Positions 1 to 9,126 of a DNA stretch of 64,000 bases are shown in pieces; within the stretch, counting starts at the first letter, position 1, and every line of letters starts with the position of its first letter. The position numbers and the translations under genes were made by a program. Where the stretch lies: contig NZ_JACJPV010000015.1 in NCBI RefSeq assembly GCF_014696225.1, positions 33,968 through 97,967 on the forward strand. The letters are read 5' to 3'. Under the pieces are notes generated by a model. It searched no databases, was not told the origin of the DNA, and was given only the letters and a program-made list of their open reading frames with translations. This stretch comes from Anabaena sp. FACHB-1237 (GTDB lineage Bacteria; Cyanobacteriota; Cyanobacteriia; Cyanobacteriales; Nostocaceae).

Positions 1-970
1 GAGTCCATTGTTCCTTAGTTTTCTGACTACGCCAAGCCAATAACTCCTGATCTTCCCATTGCTTCTTAGCCAATTGAGATAATAGCGCACGAGCTTGAGG
101 ATTAGCAGCATAATAATTGCGAACCCGTTGAGATTGTGCAGCACGGTTAGCCTCATCAGCCCAGTATTCCTGCTGTGCCTGATGTAACATATCATTATTT
201 GCCTGACGATAGTTTTCATTATTGTCATAAAACTCGCGCCATTTAGTAGACATAAACTCCTTATAAGCCTCATCTTCCCATTGAGCCTTAGCTTGTGCAG
301 AGAGGACTTGACGAGTGTGTTCCTGGCGCATTCTTGCGCTCATAAAAGAGCGAAACTCAGGACTTTGATGGGCTTGACGACTTTTTTCAATAACATCAGG
401 ACGATGTAAAGTTTTTTCCAGATGTTGACGATGTAGTTCAAGATGAGCATCAGGAGTCATGCGTTTAATATTAGTAGGGTCATTATTGAGTTTATTAAAA
501 TCAATATGATGACGATGACTACCATCAGAACTAGGATAAACAGAATGTTCAAGATTATGAAAATCAGATAAGAGGTGAGTATAAATCCACTTATTATTAA
601 GAGGATTCCAGACCATTTCATAGCCATTTAAGCCAGTACCGCGTTCATTTTTTTGAGACAGCTTGCGATACAGAGGCATTAAAGAATCATTAGGAGTAAG
701 TAAAGAAGCAGGTTTATAAGTACCATCACGTAACATAAAGAGATGGTCAGGAGTACAGATAAGAACCTGGCCATTATCGAGAGTAAGTTTTACGACCTGA
801 GAATTAGACCTAGTGATACGGGCATTAATAAGTTTTTCGATACCGATATTGCCGCTATCGCGTACAGTGTAGCAGAAATGTTGCTTACCCAAACTTTGTT
901 CAGCCACCAGTTCTTCAAAAGTAATATCACGTCCATCAGTAAGTGAAATTACTGTGTGTCCAAACCAACA
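1..970 (-). mobile_element. GyrB intein with HNH homing endonuclease (partial)
   Basis: Protein intron inserted after EGDSAGG of GyrB. It starts with Cys1 (codon 970-968) in [21 protein letters not shown] block-B-like [12 protein letters not shown] follows about 70 residues later, closely resembling the known Synechocystis GyrB intein. At about 480-525 the frame encodes [18 protein letters not shown], an HNH nuclease signature, followed by repeated aromatic/basic segments of NUMOD3-like character. The C-terminal splicing blocks (His-Asn and following Ser) lie beyond base 1. It should self-splice and, if the nuclease is active, home into intein-less gyrB alleles; both are inferred from the family. 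Confidence 0.9.
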
Positions 971-2284
971 GCCGCCTGCACTATCGCCTTCTACGATGAA
1001 TATCTCCGATTCAGCGGGGTCACGAGAGCTACAGTCAGCCAATTTACCAGGAAGAGGGGAGGATTCGAGTACAGACTTGCGGCGTACGAGTTCACGTGCG
1101 TGGCGAGCGGCTTCTGCGGCTTTAAAAGCCTGAATAGCCTTATCGAGTATAGAGTCAGCGATAGTGGGGTGAAATTCGAGGTATTCAGAGAGGACTTCAC
1201 TAACGAGAGAGTCGACGATACCGCGGACTTCAGTATTACCGAGTTTAGTTTTAGTTTGGCCTTCAAATTCGGGGTCAGGGACCTTAACAGAGATAACTGC
1301 GGTTAAGCCTTCGCGGACGTGTTCACCACTGAGATTAGACTCATTTTCCTTAATTTTGTTACGTTTGCGAGCGATCGCATTTAAAGTCCTAGTTAAAACA
1401 GTTTTTAGACCTTCTAAATGAGTACCACCGTCAATAGTCCGAATATTATTAGCAAAGCCAAGGACATTATCAGTATAAGCATCAGTGCACCATTGTAGGG
1501 ATACTTCTACTTGAACATTATTGCGTTCACCTTGGACAAAGATAATTTCATCATGAAGAGGTTGTTTTTCGCGGTTCATGTAGGCGACATATTCCTTAAT
1601 ACCGCCCTTGTATTCATAAGTTTCAACTTTAGGAGTATCAGTTTTTAATACATCGAGACGATGATCAGTAAAATTGATTTTCACACCTGCATTAAGATAA
1701 GCCAACTCCCGCAAGCGACCCGATAAAGTGATGTAATCGAATTCAATACCATTAGTAAAAATTTGTACATCAGGTTTAAAAGTAACAGAAGTGCCTTTTT
1801 TTCCTTCCTTATCTGGACTAGATTGTAAATCAGTAACAGGGAAACCGCGCTCATATCGTTGTATATAGACCTTTTGATCACGCCAAACAGTCACTTCCAC
1901 AAACTCAGATAAAGCGTTAACAACGGAAATACCAACACCGTGTAAACCTCCAGAGACCTTATATCCACCGCCACCAAACTTACCACCAGCGTGGAGAACA
2001 GTTAGCACCGTTTCCAAAGCCGACTTACCAGTTTTGGGGTGAATATCCACAGGGATACCTCGACCATCATCAGTGACAGTAACAGAACCATCTGCATTAA
2101 TGTCTACTTCAACATGAGTACAATGACCAGCCAAAGCCTCATCAACAGAATTGTCCACAACCTCGTATACCAGATGATGAAGTCCTCGCGGACCTGTAGT
2201 ACCAATGTACATACCTGGTCGTTTGCGGACGGCTTCCAGACCTTCCAGAACTTGAATCTGATCGGCGCTGTAATTGCTCGTCAT
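1..2284 (-). CDS. gyrB: DNA gyrase subunit B, N-extein plus start of intein (partial)
   Basis: ATPase subunit of the type II topoisomerase that introduces negative supercoils. Reading leftward from the ATG at 2284-2282 the protein begins [20 protein letters not shown] and continues with RKRPGMYIG and the GHKL ATPase signatures [13 protein letters not shown] and DDGRGIP. The frame stays open to the window edge, so the gene is partial. After codon 438 (the TOPRIM motif EGDSAGG) the frame enters an intein instead of the usual serine that follows this motif. The family assignment is very secure. The C-extein is outside the window, so splicing competence cannot be judged. Confidence 0.95.
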   Translation of the reverse strand, partial: MTSNYSADQIQVLEGLEAVRKRPGMYIGTTGPRGLHHLVYEVVDNSVDEALAGHCTHVEVDINADGSVTVTDDGRGIPVDIHPKTGKSALETVLTVLHAGGKFGGGGYKVSGGLHGVGISVVNALSEFVEVTVWRDQKVYIQRYERGFPVTDLQSSPDKEGKKGTSVTFKPDVQIFTNGIEFDYITLSGRLRELAYLNAGVKINFTDHRLDVLKTDTPKVETYEYKGGIKEYVAYMNREKQPLHDEIIFVQGERNNVQVEVSLQWCTDAYTDNVLGFANNIRTIDGGTHLEGLKTVLTRTLNAIARKRNKIKENESNLSGEHVREGLTAVISVKVPDPEFEGQTKTKLGNTEVRGIVDSLVSEVLSEYLEFHPTIADSILDKAIQAFKAAEAARHARELVRRKSVLESSPLPGKLADCSSRDPAESEIFIVEGDSAGGCWFGHTVISLTDGRDITFEELVAEQSLGKQHFCYTVRDSGNIGIEKLINARITRSNSQVVKLTLDNGQVLICTPDHLFMLRDGTYKPASLLTPNDSLMPLYRKLSQKNERGTGLNGYEMVWNPLNNKWIYTHLLSDFHNLEHSVYPSSDGSHRHHIDFNKLNNDPTNIKRMTPDAHLELHRQHLEKTLHRPDVIEKSRQAHQSPEFRSFMSARMRQEHTRQVLSAQAKAQWEDEAYKEFMSTKWREFYDNNENYRQANNDMLHQAQQEYWADEANRAAQSQRVRNYYAANPQARALLSQLAKKQWEDQELLAWRSQKTKEQWT

Positions 2285-2606
2285 AAAAATTCTCCTACTA
2301 TATGGGGTTTTAAATTGCCTAGAGGCTTAAAAAGTTAAATCACCCCAAGATTATAACATAAAAGCCTTAATGACGTATTTAGGGGGATTTAGTGAAAAGT
2401 TTATATTAGGGTATGATGTAAGGATATTAAGATTATTAAGATATTAAGTAATTATTTTGTCAAATAGCGTAGTATAGCCTAAGCCATATTAGTAGGAAGT
2501 ATAGCATTTATGGTATTTACAGGATTTTGATCTAATTCAAAAACAATAAAAGTGTTATTATAATTTATTTTTTAATAGCTTTCCTTTCGGCGATAATCTT
2601 TGAGTA
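2285..2606. other. gyrB-miaA divergent intergenic region
   Basis: AT-rich spacer of about 320 bases between the divergent gyrB and miaA genes, so it must hold both promoters. No convincing small gene, RNA or long repeat is visible. A purine-rich stretch precedes the gyrB ATG on the minus strand (GGAGAATTTTT). Confidence 0.5.
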
Positions 2607-3512
2607 ATGACTAAATTAATTGTAATTTGTGGTGCAACTGCAACGGGTAAATCTGGATTAGGATTGAGTTTAGCACAAAAGTTAAACTCTGTGATTCTTA
2701 GTGCTGATTCACGTCAAGTATATAGAGAACTTAATATTGGTACAGCAAAACCGACATTAGGAGAACAAAAATTAATACCACATTATTTAATAGATATTTG
2801 TGAACCCAATCAAACCATGACAGTAGCAGATTATCAGGAATTAGCACAGGGTTTAATTGCTAACCTTGATAATTTGGGAGTTTCGCCATTGTTGTTAGTA
2901 GGGGGTACAGGCTTATATATTCGTGCTATTGTCCAGGGGATGATAATACCTAGAGTAGCGCCGAATTTAGAATTGCGATCGCAGTTAGAATTATTAGGAC
3001 AACATCAACTTTATCAGATATTACAACAAGTAGATCCGGCATCTACAAAAAAAATTCATAGTCATGATGTAGTGAGAACATTAAGAGCATTAGAAGTTTA
3101 TTATGTCACAGGTGTACCCATTTCTGAATTACAGGGAGAAAACCCTCCCAAATATCCTATTTTACAAATTGGTTTAGATAGTGATGCAGAAAACTTAACA
3201 GCGCGAATTTATCAACGTACTCAGAAAATGATAGGAGATGGTTTAGTAGAAGAGGTAGAATATTTGATCAATAAATATGGTGGAGATTTACCATTATTAA
3301 ATACTTTAGGATATGCAGAAATTAAACAATATTTATTAGGAGAAATAAGTTTAGAAACAGCAATAGAATTAACAGGTTTACATACTAAGCAATTTGCAAA
3401 ACGTCAACGAAATTGGTTTAGAGGAAATTCACAAATTGAGTGGTTTAATTTTGGCGATGTTAATTTATTGGAAAAGGTTGAGGAGAGAATAAATAAGTTT
3501 TTAGAAAATTGA
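2607..3512 (+). CDS. miaA: tRNA dimethylallyltransferase
   Basis: Transfers a dimethylallyl group to N6 of adenine-37 in tRNAs reading UNN codons. The 301-residue protein starts with a P-loop (CGATATGKSGLGLSLA, residues 8-23), followed by the family signatures SADSRQVYRELNIGTAKP and HYLIDICEP, LLVGGTGLYI, and the C-terminal TKQFAKRQRNWFR that contacts tRNA. Length is normal for cyanobacterial MiaA. It stands alone, divergent from gyrB. Confidence 0.96.
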   Translation: MTKLIVICGATATGKSGLGLSLAQKLNSVILSADSRQVYRELNIGTAKPTLGEQKLIPHYLIDICEPNQTMTVADYQELAQGLIANLDNLGVSPLLLVGGTGLYIRAIVQGMIIPRVAPNLELRSQLELLGQHQLYQILQQVDPASTKKIHSHDVVRTLRALEVYYVTGVPISELQGENPPKYPILQIGLDSDAENLTARIYQRTQKMIGDGLVEEVEYLINKYGGDLPLLNTLGYAEIKQYLLGEISLETAIELTGLHTKQFAKRQRNWFRGNSQIEWFNFGDVNLLEKVEERINKFLEN

Positions 3513-3724
3513 GGATTTTTAGAGATGTTTATAAGATGTTTATATTATCTGAATTATCCTCTGATTGTATATCTAATTCTATAAATTAAGTAAGTAGGTA
3601 GGCGTGAGACAAGAAAACTGTTTTTTACTTAAAAACCCTAATCAATTCAATATCATTGCTTTCATTTATATAAAATTATATAAATTCAATCCACAATAGC
3701 TTATCATTATCCTCATTATCAATC

Positions 3725-5224
3725 TTAAACGGGATTCATCCATTTTTCCAATTTACTAAAAAGCTGAGAAAATATAATAGTTAAAAATAAATAAATCACC
3801 GCTATACTTGCATAAATTTCAAAAGCGCGATAATTATCAGCCACTATTAATTGTCCTTTTCTAAATAACTCCTCATAACCAATAACTGCTACTAAACTAG
3901 TATCTTTTAATAAACTAATAAATTCATTTCCTAATGGTGGAATCATTCTTCTCAATGCTTGGGGAAAAATAATATACTGCATAATTTGTATAGGATGTAA
4001 ACCTAATGATTTCGCTGCTTCTGTTTGTCCTTTATCAATTGATTGTATCCCAGCGCGAACAATTTCCCCTATATATGCAGCACTATTTAATGTTAATGCA
4101 ATAATTCCTGCCAATAGAGGATTAAAACTCAAAGTAAAATTTAATTGTTGACAAATTGCGGGAATACCAAAATAGATCATAAATAATTGTACTAATAATG
4201 GTGTTCCTCTAAAAAAGTCTATATAAATTCTAGCTAATAAACCCACAGGTTTGATTGCAGAAAGTCGAAAAATACCAATTAAAGAACCAGTAATTAAACC
4301 GAAGAAAATTGATATTAATGCTAGTTTTAATGTTACTAATACACCTTGAAATAATGATGGTAAAGATGACAAGATGACAATTACTGCTGAAGTATTTGGA
4401 GTTTTTTCTTGAATAAATGGTAATGTCTCTGGTAATGTGGGGGATATATCTTTAAACCATTTATCATATATTTGCTGATATTTACCGTTTTCTAATATTT
4501 TGCTAATACCTTGATTAATTAAGTCTAAATAAGGTGATTTTTTCGGTGTCGCAATACCATAAAATTCTTCTGTAATCAGGGTTTTAATAATTTTGATATT
4601 TTGTAAATTTCCTGTATTAATAGCATATAATGTCACTGGTGCATCATTAATCACTGCATCAACATTGCCATTTTTTAATTCTTGTAAAGCTAATGGTGTA
4701 GAATCAAAACTGCGGACTTTTGCACCTGGTATTTTCTTCGCTAGTTGTGCGCCAGTTGTACCAATTTGCACCGCAATATTTTTATTTTCTAATGTTTTTA
4801 TATCTTGGATATCCTGGTTATTTTTAGCAACAGCTATAGCTAAACCTGCTTTAAAATATGGACGGGAAAAATCAACGGTTTTCGCTCTTTCTGGAGTAAT
4901 TGTAATGGAACTAATAGCAGCATCTATACTTTTTGCTTGTAATGCGGGAATAATGCCATCAAAAGGTAAGGTTTGCCATTGTAATTTGAGATTTATGTTA
5001 TCATTAATAGCTTCGCTTGCCATAAGCACCGCCTGCATTAAGTCAATAGAAAAACCCTGTAATTGACTACCATTTCCCTGAAATTCAAAAGGTGGAAATG
5101 TGGAATCAGTAGCAATTTTTAACACTCTTTCTTGACTAGAAAATGCTTTTCCTCCTACCAACAAAGAAACCACTAAACATATAATTACACTAATTGTCAT
5201 CCACCAACGTTTTTGATGATTCAT
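3725..5224 (-). CDS. bgtB: amino acid ABC transporter, fused binding protein and permease (BgtB-like)
   Basis: One 499-residue polypeptide joins a periplasmic solute-binding domain (about residues 30-265; TDSTFPPFEFQ, GFSIDLMQAV) to a polar-amino-acid permease domain (about 285-490; FFRGTPLLVQLFMIYFGIP, then an EAA-type loop SLGLHPIQIMQYIIFPQALR). An N-terminal signal/anchor helix is present (VIICLVVSLLVGG). This fusion is typical of the cyanobacterial basic amino acid/glutamate/glutamine transporter subunit BgtB. No ATPase gene adjoins, consistent with the separately encoded BgtA in Anabaena. Substrate range is inferred from the family. Confidence 0.8.
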   Translation of the reverse strand: MNHQKRWWMTISVIICLVVSLLVGGKAFSSQERVLKIATDSTFPPFEFQGNGSQLQGFSIDLMQAVLMASEAINDNINLKLQWQTLPFDGIIPALQAKSIDAAISSITITPERAKTVDFSRPYFKAGLAIAVAKNNQDIQDIKTLENKNIAVQIGTTGAQLAKKIPGAKVRSFDSTPLALQELKNGNVDAVINDAPVTLYAINTGNLQNIKIIKTLITEEFYGIATPKKSPYLDLINQGISKILENGKYQQIYDKWFKDISPTLPETLPFIQEKTPNTSAVIVILSSLPSLFQGVLVTLKLALISIFFGLITGSLIGIFRLSAIKPVGLLARIYIDFFRGTPLLVQLFMIYFGIPAICQQLNFTLSFNPLLAGIIALTLNSAAYIGEIVRAGIQSIDKGQTEAAKSLGLHPIQIMQYIIFPQALRRMIPPLGNEFISLLKDTSLVAVIGYEELFRKGQLIVADNYRAFEIYASIAVIYLFLTIIFSQLFSKLEKWMNPV

Positions 5225-5430
5225 AAATTACTCACTGGCTATTTTCCCTTTTGGAGTATACCAGGAAATATCTCAATATATAAAGCCAAAAGCTAATTAC
5301 TGACTACTGTTTGTTTTTAGCAGTGATGTCAATGATGTCAATGATGATGATAGAATATGATACATTTTGATAAATTTGATAAAATCTACTAGTTTCCCAG
5401 AATGAAATATTACTATTTAACCAAGGGTTT

Positions 5431-6096
5431 TTACTCAGTATATATTAGTTCATGATATTGTCGCTTAACTAATTTTACACCAAACACATCAGTAAAGCAA
5501 CTGAGAAGCACAGGAGATATTTCTTCACAGGTAATACTGGGTATCCAATGAGTAAGAGAATTTACAGGTTTATCACTAATACCACAGGGAACAATATTCA
5601 CAAATCCTGTCATGTCTGGACACACATTTAAGGAAAATCCGTGCATGGTAATCCATTTACTAACTTTTATACCTATTGCTGCTACTTTATAACCCTCTAA
5701 CCAAACTCCCGTAAGTCCAGCAATACGTTCTGCTTTTAAGTGATAATGTGCTAAAGTCTGAATTAGTACTTCCTCAAGTTGACGTAAGTACCAATGTAGG
5801 TCTTGACAGTAGCGACGTAAATTTAAAATAGGATAAGCGACAAGTTGTCCAGGACAATGATAGGTAACTTCGCCTCCTCTTTCTATGTGATGCACATCAT
5901 GAGTACTTTTGTCAATATCAAATTTAATAAATTTAGGGTCTGCACCTTGGCCTAAAGTGTAAACGGGAGGATGTTGTAGTAAAATCAGCACATCTTCTAG
6001 TTCTGGATCATGAATACGTTGGGAAACGAGCGATCGCTGCCATTGATGTGCGATATGATAAGGTATTAATCCAGGAGAATAAAGTAAACAGTTCAT
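5431..6096 (-). CDS. lipB: octanoyl-[ACP]:protein N-octanoyltransferase
   Basis: First step of lipoate assembly: moves octanoyl from acyl carrier protein to lipoyl domains of 2-oxoacid dehydrogenases and GcvH. The 221-residue protein has the family motif [20 protein letters not shown]. Also present are the lysine motif in [20 protein letters not shown] and the catalytic cysteine in IVPCGI, the Cys-Lys pair used by LipB. It is monocistronic as far as can be seen. Confidence 0.93.
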   Translation of the reverse strand: MNCLLYSPGLIPYHIAHQWQRSLVSQRIHDPELEDVLILLQHPPVYTLGQGADPKFIKFDIDKSTHDVHHIERGGEVTYHCPGQLVAYPILNLRRYCQDLHWYLRQLEEVLIQTLAHYHLKAERIAGLTGVWLEGYKVAAIGIKVSKWITMHGFSLNVCPDMTGFVNIVPCGISDKPVNSLTHWIPSITCEEISPVLLSCFTDVFGVKLVKRQYHELIYTE

Positions 6097-6411
6097 GCGC
6101 TATTGAATTGTTAATTTTGATCAGCAATGCAAGCAAGATGCTTGCACTACTATAATTTTTTTTGTCATACAATACACCTCTGATAAAAATTATTGTAGAG
6201 ACGTTATATATAACGTCTCTACAGAAGTTTTCCACTAGGTACATTCAATTGCCGCAAGATGTCTAATTTTGCTGTACATTAACTGACAAAAAATGTCTAC
6301 ACTTTGTACAATGGAAATTAATAAGCTGTTGTGCTTTTAATTCCGATAATCAATGCAAGCAAGATGCTTGCGCTACATTTTGTGCAATGGAAATTAATAA
6401 CTAAATAATAA
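6097..6411. repeat. repeat-bearing spacer with perfect 28-base palindrome
   Basis: The lipB-ald spacer holds a perfect 28-base palindrome at 6195-6222 (half-site GTAGAGACGTTATA). It also holds two copies of the cyanobacterial ATGCAAGCAAGATGCTTGC motif (about 6126 and 6353) and, from 6322, one end (TAAGCTGTTGTGC) of the short inverted-repeat element found complete at 20439 and 32149. No gene is seen. Confidence 0.6.
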
Positions 6412-7500
6412 CTAAACTAAATCAGGAAAAACTTCCTGTACAGCAGGATGCACTAAACGATGATTTTCCACATTTAAACCCTTTGCTAAAGCAGCATTAT
6501 TTTCTAAGGCCTTAATTCCCAAATTTGCCAATTGCACTACATAGGGTAAGGTACTATTATTTAATGCTTGAGTTGCAGTCCAAGGTACTGCACCAGGCAT
6601 ATTTGGCACGCCATAATGTACCACTCCTTCATCAACATATACCGGGTTGGTATGGGATGTAGAATGTAATGTTTCCACACAACCACCTTGATCTACTGCT
6701 ACATCTACTAGCACAGAACCATCCCGCATTTGTTTAACCAAATCACGAGATACTAAGATGGGTGCTTTTTTACCAACAACTAATACAGCACCTATTAATA
6801 AATCTGCCTCTTTAACTGCGCTTTCTATGTGAGTAGAATTACTATACAATAACTCCACTCTTGAACCGAAAAGTGTCTCTAAGTAAGATAGACGTTCTAC
6901 ATTTACATCTAAAATCTGCACTGTAGCACCCATACCTACCGCTATTCTCGCCGCTTCTGTACCCACAACACCTCCACCTAAAATGACTACTTTACCCGTT
7001 TTAACACCAGGTACACCGCCTAAAAGTACGCCCCTCCCTCCCTGCTGACGTTCTAAAAATCTTGCGCCAAATTGTACGGCTAACCGCCCAGCAATTATAC
7101 TCATGGGTGTGAGTAATGGTAGTCTGTTAATTCCCGGTTGTTCTACGGTTTCGTAAGCGATCGCATATACACCACTATTAATTAAAGATTCTGTTAATTC
7201 CCGATCTGCGGCCAAGTGTAAATAGGTAAATAATAATTGCCCTTTTTGTAAAAATTGGTACTCTGTTTTTAAAGGCTCTTTAACCTTAACCACCATCTCT
7301 TGATTCCAAGCTAGATTAGGACTTGAGACTATTTTTGCCCCGGCTGTTTCATATTCATTATCAGTAAATCCCGAACCTTTGCCAGCATTAGTTTCTACTA
7401 CAACAGTATGACCGCTTTCAGTTAAAACTCGCACACTAGCAGGACTTAAACCAACGCGAAATTCCTGATCTTTAGTTTCTTTAGGAACACCTATTTGCAT
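6412..7500 (-). CDS. ald: alanine dehydrogenase
   Basis: NAD-dependent interconversion of L-alanine and pyruvate plus ammonium. The 362-residue protein starts [20 protein letters not shown], which contains the substrate-binding arginine region. A Rossmann NAD site follows ([19 protein letters not shown], about 168-186), and it ends with [20 protein letters not shown], diagnostic of Ald rather than transhydrogenase alpha. In diazotrophic filaments alanine is a candidate nitrogen/carbon carrier, but nothing here ties this gene to the nif cluster. Confidence 0.95.
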   Translation of the reverse strand: MQIGVPKETKDQEFRVGLSPASVRVLTESGHTVVVETNAGKGSGFTDNEYETAGAKIVSSPNLAWNQEMVVKVKEPLKTEYQFLQKGQLLFTYLHLAADRELTESLINSGVYAIAYETVEQPGINRLPLLTPMSIIAGRLAVQFGARFLERQQGGRGVLLGGVPGVKTGKVVILGGGVVGTEAARIAVGMGATVQILDVNVERLSYLETLFGSRVELLYSNSTHIESAVKEADLLIGAVLVVGKKAPILVSRDLVKQMRDGSVLVDVAVDQGGCVETLHSTSHTNPVYVDEGVVHYGVPNMPGAVPWTATQALNNSTLPYVVQLANLGIKALENNAALAKGLNVENHRLVHPAVQEVFPDLV

Positions 7501-7785
7501 TTATATATCCTCTAATAATTTTGTTGACATTCTAACTTGACAATAGATTGGCACTATTTCCTGATGATGTCGGTATTAAATAATTCCAAATGAACAAATT
7601 CTATATTTTTTATTGGTGAGATCACACCTTGACGAATCCCCAACTATTATTACAATAGATAAAGAATAATTAAAAATTGTAAACTATTGTCGACTGAGAC
7701 TAACTTTGGGTATGTTCCCAGGAAACTCCGACAAATAGGGGAAAAACCACTGTAGTACACCTTTAACAAGAGAGGAATAATTGAC

Positions 7786-7956
7786 ATGACACAAACACAA
7801 CCCAGCGTTACCCCAAAATTAGAAGAACCCAAATTTGGATTTAACGAATATGCCGAGCGTTTAAATGGTAGAGCAGCAATGATCGGCTTTATTTTGATGG
7901 TAGCAATTGAGTATTTTACAAATCAGGGTGTACTTACATGGTTAGGATTAAAATAA
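7786..7956 (+). CDS. high light-inducible protein (HLIP/SCP, one helix)
   Basis: 56-residue protein with the chlorophyll-binding helix EYAERLNGRAAMIGFILMVA (residues 21-40), the ExxxNGRxAM signature of the Hli/ELIP/CAB family. Family members bind chlorophyll and carotenoid and protect or assist photosystem assembly under stress, in the thylakoid membrane. A good ribosome site (AGAGGAA) lies 9 bases before the ATG. A perfect palindrome follows 29 bases after the stop. Confidence 0.92.
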   Translation: MTQTQPSVTPKLEEPKFGFNEYAERLNGRAAMIGFILMVAIEYFTNQGVLTWLGLK

Positions 7957-8420
7957 ATTTAGACTAGCTATCAGTCAGGAGTCAGGGCGAACGGCCGTTC
8001 GCCCGTACGAGAGGATAAATAATTTACACTCGTAATCCGTACCAAAATATTATTTTATACTTCGATATTTTAAAAATTAATAAATATACTCTCAAAATTA
8101 TTTGGCGGAGTGCGAATTACCGTACTTGGGTTTGGTGCAACCAAAATTATAATTATTGCATCTGATGTCATATTATGAATATCGCAATTATTAGAAACAA
8201 AACTTTCGCAAGCGTCACACCAAAAATCTAATGTAGGGTGTGTCAGATATCAAGAATCTGTTTACTTACTTGACTTATGCCGTCTGACGTAGTTGGTGAG
8301 TTTGCAGAACCGCACCCTACTAATGTAACCCTTGTGTAACTCCTGAAAAATGGAAAATCTTTAAGCTATTAATTGCTATATTTTAGGTACAGATTTAATT
8401 TTCAAGGGAAGTAAGCTGTA
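7957..8420. repeat. intergenic region with 20-base palindrome after hli
   Basis: A perfect 20-base palindrome at 7985-8004 (half-site GGGCGAACGG) can fold as a hairpin just downstream of the hli stop, but no T-tract follows. Its sequence is of a kind dispersed in Nostocales genomes. The rest carries a degenerate GTAGGGTGTGTCAG / GCACCCTAC pair at about 8233-8320. No coding signal is seen. Confidence 0.5.
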
Positions 8421-8714
8421 ATGAATGCTATAATGCCTCGCTTTTTAAAGTCATTCTACCGCAGAGAACCAATTGTAAGCACATTAGTTACAATTGGTAT
8501 TGTTGATGCAATTATTGGTGGATTAGATGATAGTTGGTCATTATTTACCTTTGGTTTAGGCGCAGCAGGAGTGGGTATAGTGCTAAAATTATGGCAAATA
8601 CAACAAACTCCATTACCACCAGAAGAACCTGGAGTACAACGTTATTTACCTCCACAACCTTCTAGTTCTCCTTTACCTGTGGTGACAACTACTAAGAAAA
8701 AACCTCGTTATTAA
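8421..8714 (+). CDS. small hypothetical membrane protein with Pro-rich tail
   Basis: 97 residues, not matched to a named family. Residues 15-60 are hydrophobic and may form one or two membrane helices (VSTLVTIGIVDAIIGGL and WSLFTFGLGAAGVGIVLKLW). The rest is a proline-rich, basic tail (PPEEPG, PPQPSSSPLP, KKKPRY). The ATG is preceded by AAGGGAAG, a strong ribosome site. Codon use matches neighbours. Probably a conserved cyanobacterial hypothetical protein. Confidence 0.6.
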   Translation: MNAIMPRFLKSFYRREPIVSTLVTIGIVDAIIGGLDDSWSLFTFGLGAAGVGIVLKLWQIQQTPLPPEEPGVQRYLPPQPSSSPLPVVTTTKKKPRY

Positions 8715-8773
8715 TAGGTGTTATTCTTAGATAATTATTGATTAATTTCAGGTATTAGGGAATAATTGATCAT

Positions 8774-9074
8774 GTGAAAATTATTAGTTAAATTAGGCAA
8801 GATTAGTCAAGTTAATCAGATAATTTTGCTGATATTTCTGTTTGTTGGTATAAACATTAATTCGGTTAATTCTGCCTATGCTGCTAATGAATTAATCCCT
8901 AATTCTGAAGATACTATTCATAGTAATATTAAGCCTAAAATGTTTTGATTAACCTCTTTTCTACTATAGTTAAGTTTAATAATGTTATTTATAGTTTGAG
9001 AATTAGTCCTGATGGTAATATCTTAGTCAGTGGTCATTATGATGAGAGAGTTAATATTTGGAAGTTAGATTAAA
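8774..9074 (+). pseudogene. decayed WD40-repeat secreted protein remnant
   Basis: Two separated coding scraps survive. One is a signal-peptide-like segment (ILLIFLFVGININSVNSAYA) that runs into a TGA shortly after KPKMF. The other is a frame starting within 8950-8990 that reads IYSLRISPDGNILVSGHYDE and then RVNIWKLD before a stop. The second is a clear WD40 blade (SPDG...LVSG...D..VNIW). Reading-frame breaks and the lack of further blades show a gene reduced by internal deletion. Confidence 0.65.
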
Positions 9075-9126
9075 AAGTAGTGCGATATCAGTATAATATA
9101 ATAGATCATGATTCATTCACAGTTAT

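Noticed and set aside
743..1306. Plus-strand open frames across gyrB
   Set aside because: They are antisense shadows of the gyrB/intein frame on the minus strand, which carries all recognisable motifs.
6412..7500. Transhydrogenase alpha subunit instead of alanine dehydrogenase
   Set aside because: The protein ends as Ald with [16 protein letters not shown] and lacks the extra membrane part of PntA.
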